A DNA stretch of 18,194 nt, from NCBI GenBank assembly GCA_046316025.1, contig JBKCXU010000015.1, positions 1 through 18,194 on the forward strand. The letters run 5' to 3'. Each line of letters opens with the position of its first letter. Position 1 is the first letter of the stretch. The DNA is from JAJTHJ01 sp046316025. Its GTDB lineage: Bacteria > Pseudomonadota > Gammaproteobacteria > Burkholderiales > Burkholderiaceae_F. Positions 1 to 6,410 of this stretch are shown in pieces. The position numbers were made by a program, and so were the translations under genes. Below the pieces are notes generated by a model. It was not told the DNA's origin, did not search any database, and saw only the letters and a list, made by a program, of their open reading frames with translations.

Positions 1-244
1 GGGCGAGGCCGTAGGCCAGCCGGGCGCCGGCCCAGGGCGGGTGGGGCTGCGACAGGTGCACTCGCGAGGGCCCCGCCAGCCAGCGCTCCCAGGTGACTCC
101 GGCCACCAGCACCACGGCCAGCTGCACCAGATTGATCGCAATGACGCGGAGCGCCCAGGTCTGCACCCGTGGCAGTTGCCAGCCCGGCCAGAGACGTTCG
201 ATGACACAGCACAGGGCACCGATGCCAATCGCGATAGCCAGCAT
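1..244 (-). CDS. Sterol desaturase/fatty acid hydroxylase-like membrane protein, N-terminal part
   Basis: Only the first 81 codons are present; the gene leaves the window at its left edge. Read on the minus strand, the protein opens with a hydrophobic helix (MLAIAIGIGALCCVIE), then RLWPGWQLPRV, then a second hydrophobic stretch (VIAINLVQLAVVLVAG). Two helices around an ERLxPGW-type loop resemble the N-terminus of many proteobacterial sterol desaturase/fatty acid hydroxylase family proteins, which are di-iron membrane oxygenases. The histidine clusters that would prove membership lie outside the window, so the family call rests on resemblance only. The start at 244 is chosen because GGAG sits 6 bases upstream of it (251-254). 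The gene diverges from the GNAT gene on its right. It could equally be another small multi-pass membrane protein. Confidence 0.5.
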   Translation of the reverse strand, partial: MLAIAIGIGALCCVIERLWPGWQLPRVQTWALRVIAINLVQLAVVLVAGVTWERWLAGPSRVHLSQPHPPWAGARLAYGLA

Positions 245-250
245 GACGAT

Positions 251-254
251 CTCC
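251..254 (-). promoter_or_regulatory. Shine-Dalgarno site that fixes the start at 244
   Basis: GGAG on the minus strand lies 6 bases before the ATG at 244. No better initiation site is seen upstream in this frame. Confidence 0.5.
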
Positions 255-394
255 GAGGTTTGCGCAAGGGTCGCCAGTGTCGGCGGGCCGCGGCGGCCAC
301 CCCAGTTTTGGCTGCGGGGTAGCGGCTCGCGCCACCGGCGGGTGCAGCGTTGCACTGCGCCTCGCGCGCGATGAGGGACCGGGCCGTTCCGCCG

Positions 395-1198
395 ATGCAT
401 CTCGGCCTGCGCTCCGAGATGATCTTTCACCGCGCCCATGGCGTGGTGGAGCGGCACGACGGCTACTGGACGATCTGCACGCCGGGCAACCCGACGTACT
501 TCTGGGGCAACTGCCTCGTGTTCGACCACGCACCGCGTGCGGGCGATGCGGCGCGCTGGCTCGCGCTGTTCGAGCGGCACATCGCGCAGCGGCAGCCGGC
601 ATCGCGCCACGTTGCGCTCGGCTGGACTGAGCAGCTCGCGGGCGAGCGACGGGCGTTCATCGACCTGGGCTTCGAAGCGCAGGAGTCGGTGGTGATGAGC
701 ACGACCGCGCCCCGCAGTGCGCCGGCGCCACGGGTCGCGGCGGCCCTCCGGGCACTGGCGCCGCACGATTGGCCGGCGCTCATCGATCTGCACGTGCTGA
801 CGCGCGAGCCGCATCATCCCGAGGCGGACTATCGCCGCTATGCCGAACGCAGCGTCGCCGAGTGGCGCAGCCTGAGCGAGGCCGGACAGGGCGGTTGGAG
901 GGGTGCCTTCGTCGACGGCACGCTGGTAGCGGCGCTCGGGCTGTACTTCGAGCGCGAGGCCGCCGCCGGCGACGAGCGTCTGGGGCGCTACCAGTCCGTC
1001 GCGACACACCCCGACTGGCGCCGCCGCGGGTTGTGCCGTGCGCTGGTGTCTCTCGCGGGCCGATCTGCGCTCGTAGAGCGGCGCGCCGATCGCCTGGTGA
1101 TGGTTGCCGACGCGCACGACATCGCGCGCGGCATCTATGCGTCGGTCGGCTTCGAGGTGGTCGAGTCCTGGTACGGGGTGCAGCGGGTGGGGTATTGA
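395..1198 (+). CDS. GNAT-family N-acetyltransferase
   Basis: Predicted cytoplasmic acetyl-CoA-dependent acyltransferase of 267 residues; the acceptor substrate is unknown. The C-terminal half carries the GNAT acetyl-CoA-binding segment: a beta strand (YQSVATHP) followed by RRRGLCRAL at about residue 208, matching the R/Q-x-x-G-x-G/A loop that binds pyrophosphate. It is followed by the conserved end IYASVGFEVVESWYG. The N-terminal half (FHRAHGVVERHDGYW, TPGNPTYFWGN) looks like a degenerate first domain, as in two-domain GNAT proteins. The frame is open from an ATG at 350, with further ATGs at 371 and 395. I prefer 395 because MHLGLRSEMIFHR is where the recognisable domain begins, but no candidate has a clear ribosome binding site. 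It stands alone between a divergent gene and a small lipoprotein gene. Confidence 0.75.
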   Translation: MHLGLRSEMIFHRAHGVVERHDGYWTICTPGNPTYFWGNCLVFDHAPRAGDAARWLALFERHIAQRQPASRHVALGWTEQLAGERRAFIDLGFEAQESVVMSTTAPRSAPAPRVAAALRALAPHDWPALIDLHVLTREPHHPEADYRRYAERSVAEWRSLSEAGQGGWRGAFVDGTLVAALGLYFEREAAAGDERLGRYQSVATHPDWRRRGLCRALVSLAGRSALVERRADRLVMVADAHDIARGIYASVGFEVVESWYGVQRVGY

Positions 1199-1330
1199 CG
1201 GATGAGCGCCGGCGCGGGTGGCGCCGAGGCCGTCGGCGTTGCCGAACGCACTGCTGCTGCCGCGGGCGAGTCGCAAACGTTGGGCGCGACGCCGGCCATG
1301 CCTGCGGTAGGATCGCGGATCGACAGCCTT

Positions 1331-1337
1331 GGTGAGG
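1331..1337 (+). promoter_or_regulatory. Shine-Dalgarno site for the small lipoprotein
   Basis: GGTGAGG ends 5 bases before the ATG at 1343. It supports that start over the in-frame ATG at 1202, which would put 47 low-complexity residues ahead of the signal peptide. Confidence 0.55.
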
Positions 1338-1342
1338 CGGCA

Positions 1343-1588
1343 ATGGGAATCGATCGAACTCTGTTGGCACTGGCGGTGGTGTCGGCCTGCGCGAGTTGCG
1401 CCTCGGCGCCCGCGGATAACTCGGCCACCCCACCGAAGGCCAATGTGGCCGCTCGCTGCGACGAAGTGAAGACGGGAACTCGCCTGCCGCGGTGCGATTC
1501 GGCCGATGGCGTCAAGCAGGTGTCGGGGAGCGACTACCGTACCGGCGCAAACGCGAGCGGGGGTCTCGGCACTCGCCCTGGGGAGTGA
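1343..1588 (+). CDS. Small predicted lipoprotein of unknown function
   Basis: An 81-residue protein with an N-terminal export signal: a short positive start (MGIDR), a hydrophobic core (TLLALAVV) and a lipobox-like VSAC at residues 13-16. A second cysteine in CASC follows three residues later. After lipidation at Cys16 or Cys19 the mature part would be about 62-66 residues. It is rich in small polar residues, with two further cysteines (ARCDE, PRCDS) and a TGTRLPR motif similar to the TGSRxPR motif seen in small proteobacterial lipoproteins of unknown role. The start is set by the GGTGAGG site just upstream. It precedes a lipoprotein-sorting transporter gene by 88 bases; that neighbourhood is suggestive but does not show a functional link. 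The function is not recognised. Confidence 0.6.
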   Translation: MGIDRTLLALAVVSACASCASAPADNSATPPKANVAARCDEVKTGTRLPRCDSADGVKQVSGSDYRTGANASGGLGTRPGE

Positions 1589-1676
1589 GGCTGTCGCGTT
1601 TGCCTGAGGCCTCGTCGCTTCGCTTCGTCCTCCTGCAAGCGGCCCGCGGTTGATGTCGGATTAACGGCAGTCGACC

Positions 1677-2933
1677 TTGAACCTCCCCTTCGAACTGCGC
1701 ATCGGCCTGCGCTACACGCGCGCCGGCCGGCGGGCGCGCCGGCGCAACCGGTTCATCTCGTTCATCTCCGGCATCTCGATGGGCGGCATCGCGCTCGGCG
1801 TGATGGCGCTGATCGTCGTGCTGTCGGTGATGAACGGCTTCACCAAGGAAGTGCGCGGCAAGATGCTGTCGGTGCTGTCGCACGCGGAGATCGTGTCGTT
1901 GGCCGGCGCGCTGCCCGACTGGCAGGCGGTGGCCGCGCAGGCGCGGCAGAACCCCGAGGTGATCGCCGCCGCGCCGTACATCAACGCCCAGGCGATGCTC
2001 GCCCGCAGCGACGTGGTGCGCGGCGCGCTGGTGCGCGGCATCGACCCGGCGCTGGAGCCCACGGTGTCCGACGCCACCGCGCGGTTGACGAGCGGCTCGC
2101 TCGGCGATCTGGTGCCCGGCGAGTTCGGCATCGTGCTGGGGGTGGAGCTGGCGCGCATCCTGGGGGTGGCGCGCGGCGACAAGGTCGCGCTGATCGCGCC
2201 GCAGGGCAACGTCACCCCGGCCGGTGTGCTGCCGCGGCTGCGGCAGTTCACGGTGGTGGGGCTGGTGGAGTCCGGCCACTTCGAGTACGACAGCGCGCTG
2301 GCGCTGATCCATCTGGCCGACGCGGAGAAGATGTTCCGCCTGGACGGCCCGAGCGGCGTGCGCCTGAAGCTCGCCGACCTCGACCGCGCGCCGGCGGTGG
2401 CGCGCGAACTCGCCCGCACGCTCGACCCCGGCGTGCGGGTGCGCGACTGGTCGCAGATGAACCGCGTCTACTTTGCCGCGGTGCAGACCGAGAAGCGGAT
2501 GATGTTCATCATCCTGACGCTGATCGTCGCCGTGGCGACCTTCAACCTGGTGTCCACGCTGGTGATGACGGTGACCGAGAAGCAATCGGACATCGCCATC
2601 CTCCGCACCCTCGGCGCCAGCCCGCGCAGCGTGATGGCGATCTTCGTCGTGCAAGGCACGATCGTCGGCGTGCTCGGCACGCTGCTCGGGGTGGGCCTGG
2701 GCCTGCTGGTCGCGCTCAACCTCGACAGCGTTCTGGCGCTGCTGGAACGCGTGTTCGGCTTTCAGGTGCTGCCGCGCGAGATCTACTTTTTGTCGGGCTT
2801 GCCGTCCGACCCGCGGGCAAGCGACGTGGTGCCGATCGCGGTCATCTCGCTGGTGTTGAGTTTTCTCGCCACGCTGTACCCGAGCTGGCGCGCCGCGCGC
2901 ACGCGGCCGGCCGAGGCGCTGCGCTATGACTGA
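1677..2933 (+). CDS. lolC: Lipoprotein-releasing ABC transporter permease (LolC/LolE type)
   Basis: Inner-membrane permease of the Lol system, which extracts outer-membrane lipoproteins from the inner membrane and passes them to the carrier LolA. The 418-residue length fits the family (about 400-415). It opens with PFELRIGLRYTRAGRR, the typical start of this family, then a first membrane helix at about 27-52 (FISFISGISMGGIALG), a periplasmic domain of some 220 residues, and three C-terminal helices (about 275-298, 322-348 and 383-402) of the FtsX-like fold. The coupling segment EKQSDIAILRTLGASP lies between helices 2 and 3. The start codon is TTG; no ATG fits the conserved N-terminus. Its last 8 bases overlap the start of lolD (ATGACTGA), which suggests translational coupling. 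Only one permease gene is present here, so it may act as a homodimer or pair with a partner elsewhere; the choice between the names lolC and lolE is not secure. Confidence 0.92.
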   Translation: MNLPFELRIGLRYTRAGRRARRRNRFISFISGISMGGIALGVMALIVVLSVMNGFTKEVRGKMLSVLSHAEIVSLAGALPDWQAVAAQARQNPEVIAAAPYINAQAMLARSDVVRGALVRGIDPALEPTVSDATARLTSGSLGDLVPGEFGIVLGVELARILGVARGDKVALIAPQGNVTPAGVLPRLRQFTVVGLVESGHFEYDSALALIHLADAEKMFRLDGPSGVRLKLADLDRAPAVARELARTLDPGVRVRDWSQMNRVYFAAVQTEKRMMFIILTLIVAVATFNLVSTLVMTVTEKQSDIAILRTLGASPRSVMAIFVVQGTIVGVLGTLLGVGLGLLVALNLDSVLALLERVFGFQVLPREIYFLSGLPSDPRASDVVPIAVISLVLSFLATLYPSWRAARTRPAEALRYD

Positions 2934-3603
2934 CGTACTCGTCGCGCGAGGTGTATCGAAGGCTTACCGCGAAGGGCCGCTCGCAGTGGAGGTGCTGCGC
3001 GGCGCGGACGTGGCGATCGCCCAGGGCGAGATCGTCGCCATCGTCGGCGCCTCCGGCTCCGGCAAGAGCACGCTGCTGCACTGCCTGGGCGGGCTGGACG
3101 CGCTCGATGCCGGTACGGTCGAGATCGCAGGGCGCAACCTCGCCGCGCTGTCGGACGACGAGCGCGGCCGGCTGCGCAACGAGCAACTGGGCTTCGTCTA
3201 TCAGTTTCACCATCTGCTGCCGGAGTTCTCCGCGCTGGACAACGTGGCGATGCCCTTGTCGATCCGCCGCCTGCCGCTGCCGCAGGCGCGAGCGCAGGCG
3301 CAGGACGCGCTGCGCGCCGTGGGCCTGGCCGAGCGCGTGCTGCACTACCCGGCGGAACTGTCCGGCGGCGAGCGCCAGCGAACGGCGATAGCCCGCGCCA
3401 TCGTCACCCGCCCGGCCTGCGTGCTGGCCGACGAGCCGACCGGCAACCTCGACCGCGACACCGCGCGCGGCGTGTTCGACGTGTTCGTGCAGATGGCGCG
3501 CAGCCGCGGAGCGGCCATCGTGATCGTCACCCACGACCCGGAACTGGCCGGCCGCTGCGACCGGGTGTTGCGGCTGCACGGGGGGCGGTTGGGTGTGGGT
3601 TGA
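2926..3603 (+). CDS. lolD: Lipoprotein-releasing ABC transporter ATPase LolD
   Basis: Cytoplasmic ATPase that powers lipoprotein release by the LolC/E permease. The 225 residues contain every ABC landmark: Walker A GASGSGKST at 41-49, the Q-loop at Gln93 (VYQFHHLLPEF, typical of LolD), signature LSGGERQR at 145-152, Walker B CVLADEP at 165-171 followed by TGNLD, and the switch histidine in VTHD at 203. The start ATG lies inside the end of the permease gene, so the two are read from one transcript. A gene cassette region begins after this gene, separating the pair from the conserved genes further right. No rho-independent terminator was recognised directly downstream. Confidence 0.95.
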   Translation: MTDVLVARGVSKAYREGPLAVEVLRGADVAIAQGEIVAIVGASGSGKSTLLHCLGGLDALDAGTVEIAGRNLAALSDDERGRLRNEQLGFVYQFHHLLPEFSALDNVAMPLSIRRLPLPQARAQAQDALRAVGLAERVLHYPAELSGGERQRTAIARAIVTRPACVLADEPTGNLDRDTARGVFDVFVQMARSRGAAIVIVTHDPELAGRCDRVLRLHGGRLGVG

Positions 3604-3940
3604 GGGCGCAGGCAGGACGGCGATCGACTTGCGGCTCAGGCGCGGCTGCGCTTGCGTAGCAGGGGTGCCTCTGCGCACGGCAGAGTGAAGCCACTGGACG
3701 AACGCTTGCCGGCTTCGTAAGCTGCCGCCAAGGCCAACGCATTCTGGCGGTGCCGGATTCAAGCCGAGCGTGGGGGCGGCATGGCGGGTTTCGCGACGCG
3801 GTTATTGCCCTCGATCACGTCGGTGCGGACTGCTTTTTGCAAAAGCAACAATGGGGTGGCGCCGTTCGACCGCCCAGGGTATCCGGCATCGGCCGGGTTA
3901 TTCGCCTTGGTTACTGGCGTTGGTCTGTTCACGAAGGCAA
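3604..3940 (+). other. Spacer between lolD and the first cassette, no firm gene
   Basis: This 337-base stretch has no convincing gene. An open frame at 3781-3945 (54 codons from MAGFATRLLP to GLFTKAS) ends with its TGA inside the GTTGAGC core-like motif at 3941. The opposite strand is open over the same bases. I see no integrase remnant, no clear attI site and no strong -35/-10 pair that could act as a cassette promoter. It may be a decayed repeat or the old recombination platform. Confidence 0.35.
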
Positions 3941-3954
3941 GTTGAGCGTCATGC

Positions 3955-4587
3955 ATGCTTGAAGCCGTCATATCGTTTTTTGGCAAGGCCGCAGGAAGCC
4001 TCGTCGGCCCCGCATGGAAGTACGCGGTCGCCAAATTCCGTCGCCCGAGCATTCGCTTGCCAAGAGCGCCACGCAATCTGCTCGATCATCTGAAGCCTTC
4101 CGCCTCGCAAGAGCGCGTGCGCGAACTACTGGGCCCACCACATCAGGTGGTTGATGACTATTGGTTCTATCGCTTTTCAGATGCCCTCGTCCAATTCCAG
4201 TTCTGGCCGCAAGGAGGAGCCAAGACGATTGCACTTGGGCTTGTTGGAAAGCGGTCAGAGCACCGATTTCCAGTTCCTATTTGTCAGAAGCCTCTTGGCC
4301 AGTTGTCAATTGCTGATGTCCGCGAAGAGCAGGACACTCTCCGCTACCGAAGCTCGCTTCGCCATCAGGAGATGTTGGTTGAAGCTCGGCTGGGGCCACC
4401 AGGCGCATGGGCTAACTGGACATTCGGCGCAACCATGGCCGTAGGTAGCAGAGCTCTTCATGAGTCATATTTCGAGTGGGACAGCGAAGCAGAACGCCTA
4501 AAGACGGATGCCTCACTGATCCTTGTTAACTGGGTAGCAGTGTCGAATAGCTCCGAAGAGGTTTACTTCGACTGGTCTATGGGCTGA
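3955..4587 (+). CDS. Cassette 1: hypothetical 210-residue protein
   Basis: The function is not recognised. After an N-terminal segment with a weakly hydrophobic start (MLEAVISFFGKAAGSLVG) and a basic stretch, the protein has a segment NLLDHLKPSASQERVRELLG, then PPHQVVDDYWFYRFSD and a run of alternating strands (ALVQFQFWP, KTIALGLVG). This looks like a small helix-strand module of the kind that reads LLGxP, followed by Y-rich strands, seen in several cassette-borne proteins; it may resemble the ETEC_3214 group, but I cannot verify that. No signal peptide or clear membrane helix is visible. The ATG at 3955 is 7 bases after the core-like motif at 3941-3947 and has no obvious ribosome binding site, as is common for cassette genes. 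The stop lies 17 bases before the left core of attC1. Confidence 0.65.
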   Translation: MLEAVISFFGKAAGSLVGPAWKYAVAKFRRPSIRLPRAPRNLLDHLKPSASQERVRELLGPPHQVVDDYWFYRFSDALVQFQFWPQGGAKTIALGLVGKRSEHRFPVPICQKPLGQLSIADVREEQDTLRYRSSLRHQEMLVEARLGPPGAWANWTFGATMAVGSRALHESYFEWDSEAERLKTDASLILVNWVAVSNSSEEVYFDWSMG

Positions 4588-4604
4588 GGCGAATTCACCG
4601 TGAC

Positions 4605-4673
4605 GCCCAACCCTTCAATCGAGAGGACGTGCCCCGGCAAGCCGGGTCACGCCTCTCATCTCAAACGTTAGGC
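4605..4673 (+). other. attC1 recombination site
   Basis: The site starts with the inverse core GCCCAAC (4605-4611) and ends with the core GTTAGGC (4667-4673), 69 bases in all, well within the usual attC range. The interior is a long imperfect hairpin: GAGAGG pairs with CCTCTC, and CCCGGC pairs with GCCGGG around a two-base loop. An unpaired A in the left arm resembles the extrahelical bases that set strand choice in attC folding. The boxes differ by one position (GCCCAAC against GCCTAAC). Confidence 0.85.
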
Positions 4674-4695
4674 CGCACCACACCGACCGTTGCAC

Positions 4696-5133
4696 ATGCC
4701 ATCCGTTGAATTTCAATCCTTCCTTTCGTCCTGCCTTCTAGTCGGCTCGATAACGCTTCTAGTTCACCAGAACAAACGAGTAGGCCCGGTCACTGTCACG
4801 CGACGCGTTCTTTGGATTGTCGCGGCGCTCGGACTGTGCGCCGCTGCCACTTGGATCGTCTTCCTTGACCGCTTGCCTTGGCCTGTGATTCAAGACTCTC
4901 GCAAGGACTGGGTACCAAGTCTCCTTCGTGGCGGCTCGCGTCAGTACCCAGCGATCTTTTGGGGCATAGTGATGGCTTCGTATGCAGCGGCTGCGTCAAG
5001 CATCTTCAAAGCCGCAAGCAGCCTTTCCGCTCAGGTGCCCCTGAAGGCCGCAAGGCCCAACGAAGAACTTGCTGGCCCGAATGACGCTCAAGTTGGCGGA
5101 CAACACCAACGTCGACCAGACAGTGCGGCCTAA
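4696..5133 (+). CDS. Cassette 2: small membrane protein of unknown function
   Basis: A 145-residue protein with three likely membrane helices: about residues 9-24 (FLSSCLLVGSITLLV), 38-57 (VLWIVAALGLCAAATW) and 84-104 (YPAIFWGIVMASYAAAASS). The polar C-terminal tail of some 30 residues is partly encoded by the start of attC2. The stop codon TAA is contributed by the left core box GCCTAAC (5128-5134), a classic sign that the gene moves as a cassette. The ATG at 4696 is preferred over the in-frame TTG two codons upstream. No ribosome binding site is evident. No family is recognised; three-helix proteins of this type are common among cassettes. Confidence 0.65.
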   Translation: MPSVEFQSFLSSCLLVGSITLLVHQNKRVGPVTVTRRVLWIVAALGLCAAATWIVFLDRLPWPVIQDSRKDWVPSLLRGGSRQYPAIFWGIVMASYAAAASSIFKAASSLSAQVPLKAARPNEELAGPNDAQVGGQHQRRPDSAA

Positions 5134-5256
5134 CCCCTCGGTAGAGGCGAGGCCCAACGGCAAGCCACCAGGCGCGGTCTGGCGGTGCGCGGTACATTGT
5201 CGCCAGCCTTGGCCTGGCGACTTGCCGTCGGTCCCGCCTCACCTCGAACGTTAGGC
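5128..5256 (+). other. attC2 recombination site, 129 bases
   Basis: The outer boxes GCCTAAC (5128-5134) and GTTAGGC (5250-5256) are perfectly complementary, and the match extends outward to 10 bp (GCGGCCTAAC with GTTAGGCCGC). Inside, GAGGCG at 5145 onward pairs with CGCCTC near 5235, and ACGGCAAG pairs with CTTGCCGT. The whole site therefore folds into one long interrupted stem, as expected for the single-stranded substrate of an integron integrase. It carries the stop codon of the preceding gene. Confidence 0.9.
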
Positions 5257-5287
5257 CGCAGGCATATCACGGGAGTAATTTAATTAC

Positions 5288-5626
5288 ATGAATGAACCAG
5301 ACAAGATGAAGGCTCTCGCTGAGTTTTCACTAAAAGAGCTTGAGCGACGAATAAAGCTTTTTCAAACAGTTCGGCGGGATATACGAAGAAATGTTTGGAT
5401 TGGATTGATTCTCGGGATTGGGTTTCCGGTCGCTATGTGGATCGGTCGCGAATACTTTCGAGCGAACTATGCAATACAGCTTCTCCTTTATCTCATTCCT
5501 CTAATTGCGGCAACTAGCGCCGCCGCTTGGGTGACAAACTCAAGAATCGACGCGTTAGTGGAATTGCTCGAGGAAACAGACATCTTGAAAGTGGAAAGCC
5601 GCAAAACCGGCGCTGGTGAGAAGTGA
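5288..5626 (+). CDS. Cassette 3: small two-helix membrane protein, unknown function
   Basis: A 112-residue protein: an N-terminal charged amphipathic helix (about residues 5-34, rich in Lys, Glu and Arg), two membrane helices (about 35-53, VWIGLILGIGFPVAMWIG; and 62-82, IQLLLYLIPLIAATSAAAW), then a charged C-terminal helix (RIDALVELLEETDILK). Both ends are probably on the same side of the membrane. Base composition is clearly A+T-richer than all flanking genes, indicating a different origin. A GGGAG lies 13 bases before the ATG, rather far for a good ribosome binding site. The gene sits directly after attC2 and ends just before the disrupted attC3. No family is recognised. Confidence 0.65.
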   Translation: MNEPDKMKALAEFSLKELERRIKLFQTVRRDIRRNVWIGLILGIGFPVAMWIGREYFRANYAIQLLLYLIPLIAATSAAAWVTNSRIDALVELLEETDILKVESRKTGAGEK

Positions 5627-5652
5627 GCGACCAACGGGTTCAAGAAGTTAGC

Positions 5653-5677
5653 GAAAAAAGGGGCCAGGCCCCTTTAA
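5653..5677 (+). repeat. GGGGCCAGGCCCC repeat, copy 1
   Basis: The palindrome GGGGCCAGGCCCC is preceded by GAAAAAA and followed by TTTAA. A near-identical copy lies at 5750-5773. The A-run, hairpin and T-run could also act as a bidirectional transcription terminator. Confidence 0.75.
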
Positions 5678-5749
5678 CCCAGTGTCCTTCCGTCAAATCA
5701 GCGTGCCATTGAGGTCGGCTTTGAATTACTTATTTGTTGGGAAAACAAC

Positions 5750-5773
5750 GAAAAAAGGGCCAGGCCCCTTTAA
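5750..5773 (+). repeat. GGGGCCAGGCCCC repeat, copy 2
   Basis: Same sequence as copy 1 except for one G fewer in the left arm, in the same orientation, 72 bases further on. Together the two copies sit inside what should be attC3. Confidence 0.75.
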
Positions 5774-5820
5774 TCCATCGCTACATTTTCTGTTCGTGGC
5801 GGCCCGCCGCTCACCAAAGC

Positions 5821-5827
5821 GTTAGCC
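5821..5827 (+). other. attC3 right core box (site degenerate or disrupted)
   Basis: GTTAGCC fits the core consensus GTTRRRY, and the next gene starts 7 bases after it. A matching left box GGCTAAC is missing; the nearest candidates (GACCAAC at 5629, or bases near 5610 with a GGTGAG that could pair with CTCACC at 5810) are weak. The two repeats at 5653 and 5750 lie between the possible halves, so the site was probably damaged by their insertion. Confidence 0.5.
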
Positions 5828-5834
5828 CTCGCAA

Positions 5835-6410
5835 ATGCGCCTCATTGGCACTGTCAGATCCTGGAATGACGATCGCGGCTTTGGGTTCATCGCGCCGACC
5901 CACGGTGGCGCCGAACTCTTCATGCATATCAGCGCATTGCCGAGGGATGGGTTTCGACCGACCGTTGGCGAGACCGTCTCGTATGAACTTGGGCGTGGCA
6001 AAGACGGACGGCCGCAGGCGGTCAACGTGATTCGCCAAGCCGTCGGAGTGACCGGCCGGAGATCAGAAATGTTTAAGACGGTGACGCATCGTCGTCGGCC
6101 GATACTGCCAAAAATGATTGGACTGGTTCTGCTGCTATCACTCGGCGCCTACGGCTATAGCCAACATCAAAAGCGGCTCACGAGATACTCAGCAGATGCA
6201 CAACCCCTATCGGCACCGTCTGAGGTCAACACCGGCGCGCAGCCTGAATCGGGCAGCTTCCGATGCGATGGCCGCACCCACTGCTCTCAGATGACATCCT
6301 GCACAGAGGCAAAGTACTTTCTCAGGAACTGTCCGGGGACGCAGATGGATGGCAATGACGATGGGGTTCCCTGCGAGCAACAATGGTGTACAAGCCCGTT
6401 CGCCAAGTAG
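5835..6410 (+). CDS. Cassette 4: cold-shock domain, membrane helix and excalibur domain protein
   Basis: A 191-residue three-part protein. Residues 1-66 form a cold-shock (OB-fold) nucleic-acid-binding domain with RNP1-like GFGFI (15-19) and RNP2-like LFMHIS (28-33). A basic linker leads to one membrane helix at about 92-108 (MIGLVLLLSLGAYGY). The C-terminus (142-181) is an excalibur domain: cysteines at 144, 150, 156, 166 and 180 and the calcium-loop-like DGNDDGVPCE. The likely topology is a cytoplasmic nucleic-acid-binding head with an exported calcium-binding tail. Cold-shock proteins fused to membrane and excalibur parts are known, but their role is not. The ATG lies 7 bases after the attC3 core, and the stop lies just before the left half of attC4. 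Confidence 0.82.
   Translation: MRLIGTVRSWNDDRGFGFIAPTHGGAELFMHISALPRDGFRPTVGETVSYELGRGKDGRPQAVNVIRQAVGVTGRRSEMFKTVTHRRRPILPKMIGLVLLLSLGAYGYSQHQKRLTRYSADAQPLSAPSEVNTGAQPESGSFRCDGRTHCSQMTSCTEAKYFLRNCPGTQMDGNDDGVPCEQQWCTSPFAK

Noticed and set aside
1202..1342. Start of the small lipoprotein gene at 1202
   Set aside because: It would put 47 low-complexity residues ahead of a good signal peptide; the ATG at 1343 has a ribosome binding site.
1512..2654. Long minus-strand frame opposite lolC
   Set aside because: His/Arg-rich shadow typical of high-G+C genes; lolC on the other strand is certain.
3604..4076. Integron integrase gene or remnant next to the cassettes
   Set aside because: Both strands were read; no tyrosine recombinase motifs are present in the open frames here or elsewhere in the window.
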